Below are positions 60,256-64,000 of a DNA stretch of 64,000 bases, piece by piece (the stretch's first letter is position 1; each line of letters opens with the position of its first letter). A model generated the notes under the pieces. It saw only the letters and a list, made by a program, of their open reading frames with translations. It did no database searches and was not told the origin of the DNA. A program made the position numbers and the translations under genes. The DNA is taken from NCBI GenBank assembly GCA_900472605.1, contig UCJD01000036.1, forward strand, positions 1 through 64,000. Reading direction: 5' to 3'. The stretch comes from Hyphomicrobiales bacterium. GTDB lineage: Bacteria; Pseudomonadota; Alphaproteobacteria; Rhizobiales; Rhizobiaceae.

Positions 60256-60397
60256 CGTCGCCCCGCTCGCGTCAGCCGGCCGCAGCGCCGGCCAATCGCA
60301 AGGGGGAAAGCAACCGCCGTATTATCGTGTGATCGCGCTCGCATCAGGCGTGGATAAAATGGTAGCCTGCGCGAAAAGAAGAATGCGGAGGCTTGAG

Positions 60398-62551
60398 ATG
60401 ACGAACAAGACGCCTGGGGAGAAGACGCTCGGGGACTGGCGGGCGCTTGCCGAAAAGGAGCTTCGGGCTTCGCCGGAAACGCTCGTGTGGAAGACGCCCG
60501 AGGGGATAGACGTCAAGCCGCTCTATACCGAAAGCGATCTGCACGGTGTGTCGCAGCTGGGCTCGCTCCCGGGCTTCGCACCGTTCACGCGTGGTCCGCG
60601 CGCCACCATGTATGCCGGCCGGCCTTGGACGATAAGGCAGTATGCAGGCTTCTCGACCGCCGAGGCATCCAACGCTTTCTATCGCAACGCACTGGCGTCG
60701 GGCCAGCAGGGTGTTTCCGTCGCGTTCGATCTCGCCACGCATCGCGGCTATGATAGCGACCACCCGCGCGTCGAAGGGGATGTGGGCAAGGCGGGCGTCG
60801 CGATCGACAGCGTCGAGGACATGAAGATCCTGTTCGATGGGATTCCGCTGGACAAGGTCTCGGTATCGATGACGATGAACGGCGCGGTCATTCCGATTCT
60901 TGCCAATTTTATCGTTGCCGGCGAGGAGCAGGGCGTGTCGCGCGCAGCCCTATCGGGAACCATCCAGAACGACATCCTCAAGGAGTTCATGGTCCGCAAC
61001 ACCTACATCTACCCGCCCGAGCCCTCGATGCGGATCGTAGCCGACATCATCGAGTTCACTTCCAGAGAAATGCCGCGTTTCAACTCGATCTCGATCTCCG
61101 GCTATCACATGCAGGAAGCAGGCGCGACGCTGGTGCAGGAGCTAGCCTTCACGCTGGCCGACGGGCGCGAATATGTGCGGGCGGCGATTGCCAAGGGGCT
61201 CGATGTCGACGAGTTCGCCGGCCGCCTCTCCTTCTTCTTCGCGATCGGCATGAACTTCTTCATGGAGGCCGCCAAGCTGCGCGCCGCGCGCCTGTTGTGG
61301 ACGCGGATCATGGAAGAGTTCTCGCCGAAGAAGGCGTCGTCGCTGATGTTGCGCACCCATTGCCAGACGTCAGGCGTCTCGCTGCAGGAGCAGGACCCCT
61401 ATAACAATATCATCCGCACCGCCTTCGAGGCTATGTCGGCCGTGCTCGGCGGCACGCAGTCTCTGCACACCAATTCCTTCGACGAGGCGATCGCGCTTCC
61501 CACCGAATTCTCGTCGCGCATCGCTCGCAACACCCAGCTTATCCTGCAACACGAGACCGGCGTGACCAAGGTGGTCGATCCGCTGGCCGGATCCTACTAT
61601 GTCGAGAGCCTGACGAACGAGCTTGCCGAGAAGGCCTGGGCGTTGATCGAAGAAGTCGAGGCACTGGGAGGGATGACGAAGGCCGTCAACGAAGGACTAC
61701 CGAAGCGGTTGATCGAGGAAGCTGCAACACGTCGGCAAGCGGCGGTCGACAAGGGCGACGAGATCATCGTCGGCGTCAACAAATACCGGTTGGAAAACGA
61801 AGAGCCGATCGACATCCTCGACATCGACAATAGCGCGGTGCGGGCCTCACAGATCAAGCGTCTCGAGGATACCAGGCGCCGGCGGGACCCGGCAACGGTC
61901 GCGCGAGCGCTGGATCGGTTGCGCGAAGTGGCACAAAGCGGGGAGGGCAATCTGCTTGAGGCGGCGGTGGTTGCGGCGCGGGCCCGCGCCAGCGTCGGCG
62001 AAATCTCGGATGCGATGCGGCGCGTTTTCGGCGATCACACGGCCGAGCCCGAAGTCGTCAGAAACGTCTATGGCGATGCCTATAGCGACGAGCCGGAGTT
62101 GCAGCAGCTGCGCACGCGGATGACAGCCATCTCCGAAGCGCTGGGCGGGGCGCCGAAAATCATGGTCGCGAAGCTCGGACAGGATGGCCACGATCGCGGT
62201 GCCAAAGTCATCGCCTCGGCCTTCGGCGACATCGGCTTCGACGTGCTGGCCGGCCCGCTGTTCCAGACGCCGGAGGAAGCGGCGAATCTGGCGATTGCGA
62301 GCAAGGTGCATGTGATCGGCATGTCGTCATTGGCTGCCGGCCACAAGACGCTGGCGCCGCAGCTGATCGACGTGCTGAGGGCGAAAGGCGCCGAACACGT
62401 CATTATCGTGGTCGGCGGGGTCATTCCACGACAGGATTACGCGTTTCTCACCGAACATGGCGTCGCTGCGGTGTTCGGGCCGGGAACCAACGTGATGGAT
62501 GCCGCCAATTCGGTGCTCGACCTTCTTGAGGGCAAGCGCCGAAACCAGTGA
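60398..62551 (+). CDS. scpA: Methylmalonyl-CoA mutase
   Basis: A 717-residue B12-dependent mutase, single-chain type, converting (R)-methylmalonyl-CoA to succinyl-CoA. The substrate barrel has VSVAFDLATHRGYDSDHPRV and ISISGYHMQEAGAT; the cobalamin domain carries KLGQDGHDRGAK near residue 590-600, the DxHxxG motif whose His ligates cobalt. ATG 60398 has CGGAGG upstream; upstream in-frame codons overlap the nadC end and are not used. It serves propionyl-CoA from valine, isoleucine and odd-chain fats; the carboxylase and epimerase partners are not in the window. Confidence 0.96.
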   Translation: MTNKTPGEKTLGDWRALAEKELRASPETLVWKTPEGIDVKPLYTESDLHGVSQLGSLPGFAPFTRGPRATMYAGRPWTIRQYAGFSTAEASNAFYRNALASGQQGVSVAFDLATHRGYDSDHPRVEGDVGKAGVAIDSVEDMKILFDGIPLDKVSVSMTMNGAVIPILANFIVAGEEQGVSRAALSGTIQNDILKEFMVRNTYIYPPEPSMRIVADIIEFTSREMPRFNSISISGYHMQEAGATLVQELAFTLADGREYVRAAIAKGLDVDEFAGRLSFFFAIGMNFFMEAAKLRAARLLWTRIMEEFSPKKASSLMLRTHCQTSGVSLQEQDPYNNIIRTAFEAMSAVLGGTQSLHTNSFDEAIALPTEFSSRIARNTQLILQHETGVTKVVDPLAGSYYVESLTNELAEKAWALIEEVEALGGMTKAVNEGLPKRLIEEAATRRQAAVDKGDEIIVGVNKYRLENEEPIDILDIDNSAVRASQIKRLEDTRRRRDPATVARALDRLREVAQSGEGNLLEAAVVAARARASVGEISDAMRRVFGDHTAEPEVVRNVYGDAYSDEPELQQLRTRMTAISEALGGAPKIMVAKLGQDGHDRGAKVIASAFGDIGFDVLAGPLFQTPEEAANLAIASKVHVIGMSSLAAGHKTLAPQLIDVLRAKGAEHVIIVVGGVIPRQDYAFLTEHGVAAVFGPGTNVMDAANSVLDLLEGKRRNQ

Positions 62552-62655
62552 GGTCCATCTCTTGCTCCGTCAACAAGATAATGCGACGGGTTGCGAGCGG
62601 CCCCACTTCCCCAAGTCGATGTTTCCGCTACATAACTGGCGGGAGCAACCGGTCG

Positions 62656-64000
62656 ATGTCCATGACACCTGATGAATTTGACTTTCTCGCCCATGATGGC
62701 GAGCTCGCCCGGCTTATCCGTGGCTTCGACTGGGAGAAGACCTCTCTCGGCTCGCCTTCGATTTGGCCGAACGCCGTGAAGGTTACGACGTCGACCATTC
62801 TGCAATCGCCGGTGCCGATCGTGACACTCTGGGGCGAAGACGGCGTCATGATCTACAATGACGCCTATTCGGTCTTCGCGGGCGGCCGGCATCCGCAGCT
62901 TCTGGGGTCGAAGGTCCGCGAGGGCTGGCCCGAGGTCGCCGATTTCAACGACAACGTCATGAAGGTGGGATTGGCGGGCAGGACGCTCGCCTATCAGGAT
63001 CAGGAGCTGACGCTCTTCCGGACAGGCAAGCCCGAACAGGTGTTCATGAACCTCGACTATTCGCCGGTCATGGACGAAGACGGCCGTCCATGCGGAGTGA
63101 TCGCGATCGTGGTCGAGACGACTGCCAAGGTGGCGGCTGAGCGCTGGCGCAACGGCGAGCAGGAGCGGCTGCGGCGCATGTTCGAACAGGCGCCCGGCTT
63201 CGTCGCCATGATGCATGGTCCCGATCACGTCTTCGAGCTGACGAACGCCGCCTATCGCCAGCTCGTCGGCGGCCGCGACGTCGTCGGCATGTCGGTGCGC
63301 GACGCGCTGCCGGAGCTTCGTGGCCAAGGCTATTACGAACTCCTCGATCAGGTCTACACATCAGGCGTCGCCTATGAGGGACGGGCTCTGCCGGTCGATC
63401 TGCAGGTCTCGCCAGACGATCCTGTGGAACGCAAATATGTCGATCTCGTCTATCAGCCGGTGACGGAGCCCGACGGCAGGGTCGTCGGCGTCTTCGTTCA
63501 GGGCTCCGACGTAACCGACCGCGTCGCGGCGGAGGAGGGGCTGCGGGCATCCGAACGGCAAAGCCGCCAGATCATGGATGGCGCCATCGACTACGCCATT
63601 CTCGCCCTCGACCTGCACGGTATCATCCTGCGTTGGAACGAGGGGGCTCGCCGTATCTTCGGCTGGACCGAAGACGAGGTTGCCGGAAAGCATTGGGAAC
63701 TGCTCTTCACGCCCGAGGATCGCGCGGCAGACAAGGCGAGCGAGGCAATGGCCGCGGCGCTCCGGCAAGGCAACGCGCATCACGACCGGTGGCATCTTCG
63801 CAAATCCGGCGAACGTTTCTGGGCCAATGGCGAAATCCGCCCGATCCGCGACGAGGATGGAACCCCCGTCGGACTGGTCAAGGTTCTGCGCGATCGTACG
63901 GAAGAACACCTGACGGCACAGGCCCTTAGTGAAGCTGAGGCGCGGTTGCGCCGGGCGCAGGAGGCCGGCGGCGTCGGCGTCTTTTCGCTCGATCTCGAAA
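62656..64000 (+). CDS. PAS-domain sensor protein, N-terminal part (probably histidine kinase)
   Basis: The open frame runs off the right edge after about 448 codons. It starts MSMTPDEFDFLAHDGELARL and contains at least three PAS/PAC modules: a first around residues 45-160 (LWGEDGVMIYNDAYSVFAGG), a second around 170-290 (MHGPDHVFELTNAAYRQLVG) and a third from about 305 (ILALDLHGIILRWNEGARRI). No signal peptide or membrane segment, so it is cytoplasmic. This arrangement is typical of rhizobial PAS-rich HWE-type histidine kinases, but the output domain is outside the window. ATG 62662 is an equal start. Confidence 0.8.
   Translation, partial: MSMTPDEFDFLAHDGELARLIRGFDWEKTSLGSPSIWPNAVKVTTSTILQSPVPIVTLWGEDGVMIYNDAYSVFAGGRHPQLLGSKVREGWPEVADFNDNVMKVGLAGRTLAYQDQELTLFRTGKPEQVFMNLDYSPVMDEDGRPCGVIAIVVETTAKVAAERWRNGEQERLRRMFEQAPGFVAMMHGPDHVFELTNAAYRQLVGGRDVVGMSVRDALPELRGQGYYELLDQVYTSGVAYEGRALPVDLQVSPDDPVERKYVDLVYQPVTEPDGRVVGVFVQGSDVTDRVAAEEGLRASERQSRQIMDGAIDYAILALDLHGIILRWNEGARRIFGWTEDEVAGKHWELLFTPEDRAADKASEAMAAALRQGNAHHDRWHLRKSGERFWANGEIRPIRDEDGTPVGLVKVLRDRTEEHLTAQALSEAEARLRRAQEAGGVGVFSLDLE

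Noticed and set aside
60275..60292. GCCGGC/GCCGGC inverted repeat after nadC as a terminator
   Set aside because: Short self-complementary stem without a T-run in GC-rich DNA; too weak to call.
1..64000. CRISPR arrays, tRNA/rRNA genes, transposons or phage genes
   Set aside because: No regularly spaced repeats, tRNA-like T-loop sequences, transposase or phage structural motifs were noticed on reading either strand.

Overview
The window looks like part of a large secondary replicon (megaplasmid or chromid) of a Rhizobiaceae-type alphaproteobacterium (Rhizobium/Agrobacterium/Ensifer relatives). The strongest evidence is a complete repABC replication and partition cassette at about 21.7-25.4 kb, with a counter-transcribed RNA between repB and repC and two parS-like palindromes downstream of repC. 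The GC-rich coding style, a BA14K-family gene, EcfG-type general stress promoters (GGAAC-N16-CGTT) and gene families first named from Rhizobium etli and Agrobacterium vitis plasmids agree. I see no tRNA, rRNA, CRISPR array or recognisable insertion sequence.

Left part (1-14 kb): the 3' end of a flavin amine oxidase, a small exported protein, a membrane PQQ-dependent sugar dehydrogenase followed by a palindromic repeat and a terminator, the stress triad prkA-yeaH-spoVR, two small genes each behind an exact EcfG promoter, an ABC-D type transporter and a convergent membrane-bound class III nucleotide cyclase. Next (14-21.4 kb) is a rhamnoside-utilisation block: a LacI-type regulator divergent from a GH78 alpha-L-rhamnosidase, then a complete sugar ABC importer. 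It abuts repABC.

Middle (26-40 kb): a repABC-associated DUF1612/RHE_PE00001-type gene with a stack of inverted repeats over its start, a Tat-exported alpha/beta hydrolase, a ChaC-like enzyme, and a tightly coupled leucine-catabolic operon (isovaleryl-CoA dehydrogenase, both methylcrotonyl-CoA carboxylase subunits, a MaoC hydratase and a CitE-like lyase). Then come a triple-repeat cysteine-rich secreted protein, a BA14K protein with its own EcfG promoter, and pntAB. Between pntA and the next operon is a zone of decay: a fragment of an enolase-superfamily sugar-acid dehydratase and a frameshifted YdhS-like FAD/NAD(P) protein.

Right part (41.9-64 kb): the most unusual system is a seven-gene operon with a peptide/nickel-type ABC importer, a luciferase-like flavin monooxygenase and two AhpD/CMD-like proteins of the KPN_01854/KPN_01858/Avi_7170/Avi_7169 families, whose substrate I do not know; it is preceded by an AT-rich perfect inverted repeat. 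Then follow a D-amino-acid transaminase, a chemoreceptor with a CheR-tether-like C-terminus, an L,D-transpeptidase, a GAPDH-family gene, a Nudix-related regulator (NadQ/NrtR type) next to the nadABC operon with two operator palindromes, methylmalonyl-CoA mutase, and a PAS-domain sensor protein cut by the window edge.

Recurring themes are uptake and breakdown of plant- or soil-derived compounds (rhamnosides, branched-chain amino acids, an unknown ABC substrate), redox cofactor supply (nadABC, pntAB), and general stress response. All calls come from reading the sequence; no database searches were run.
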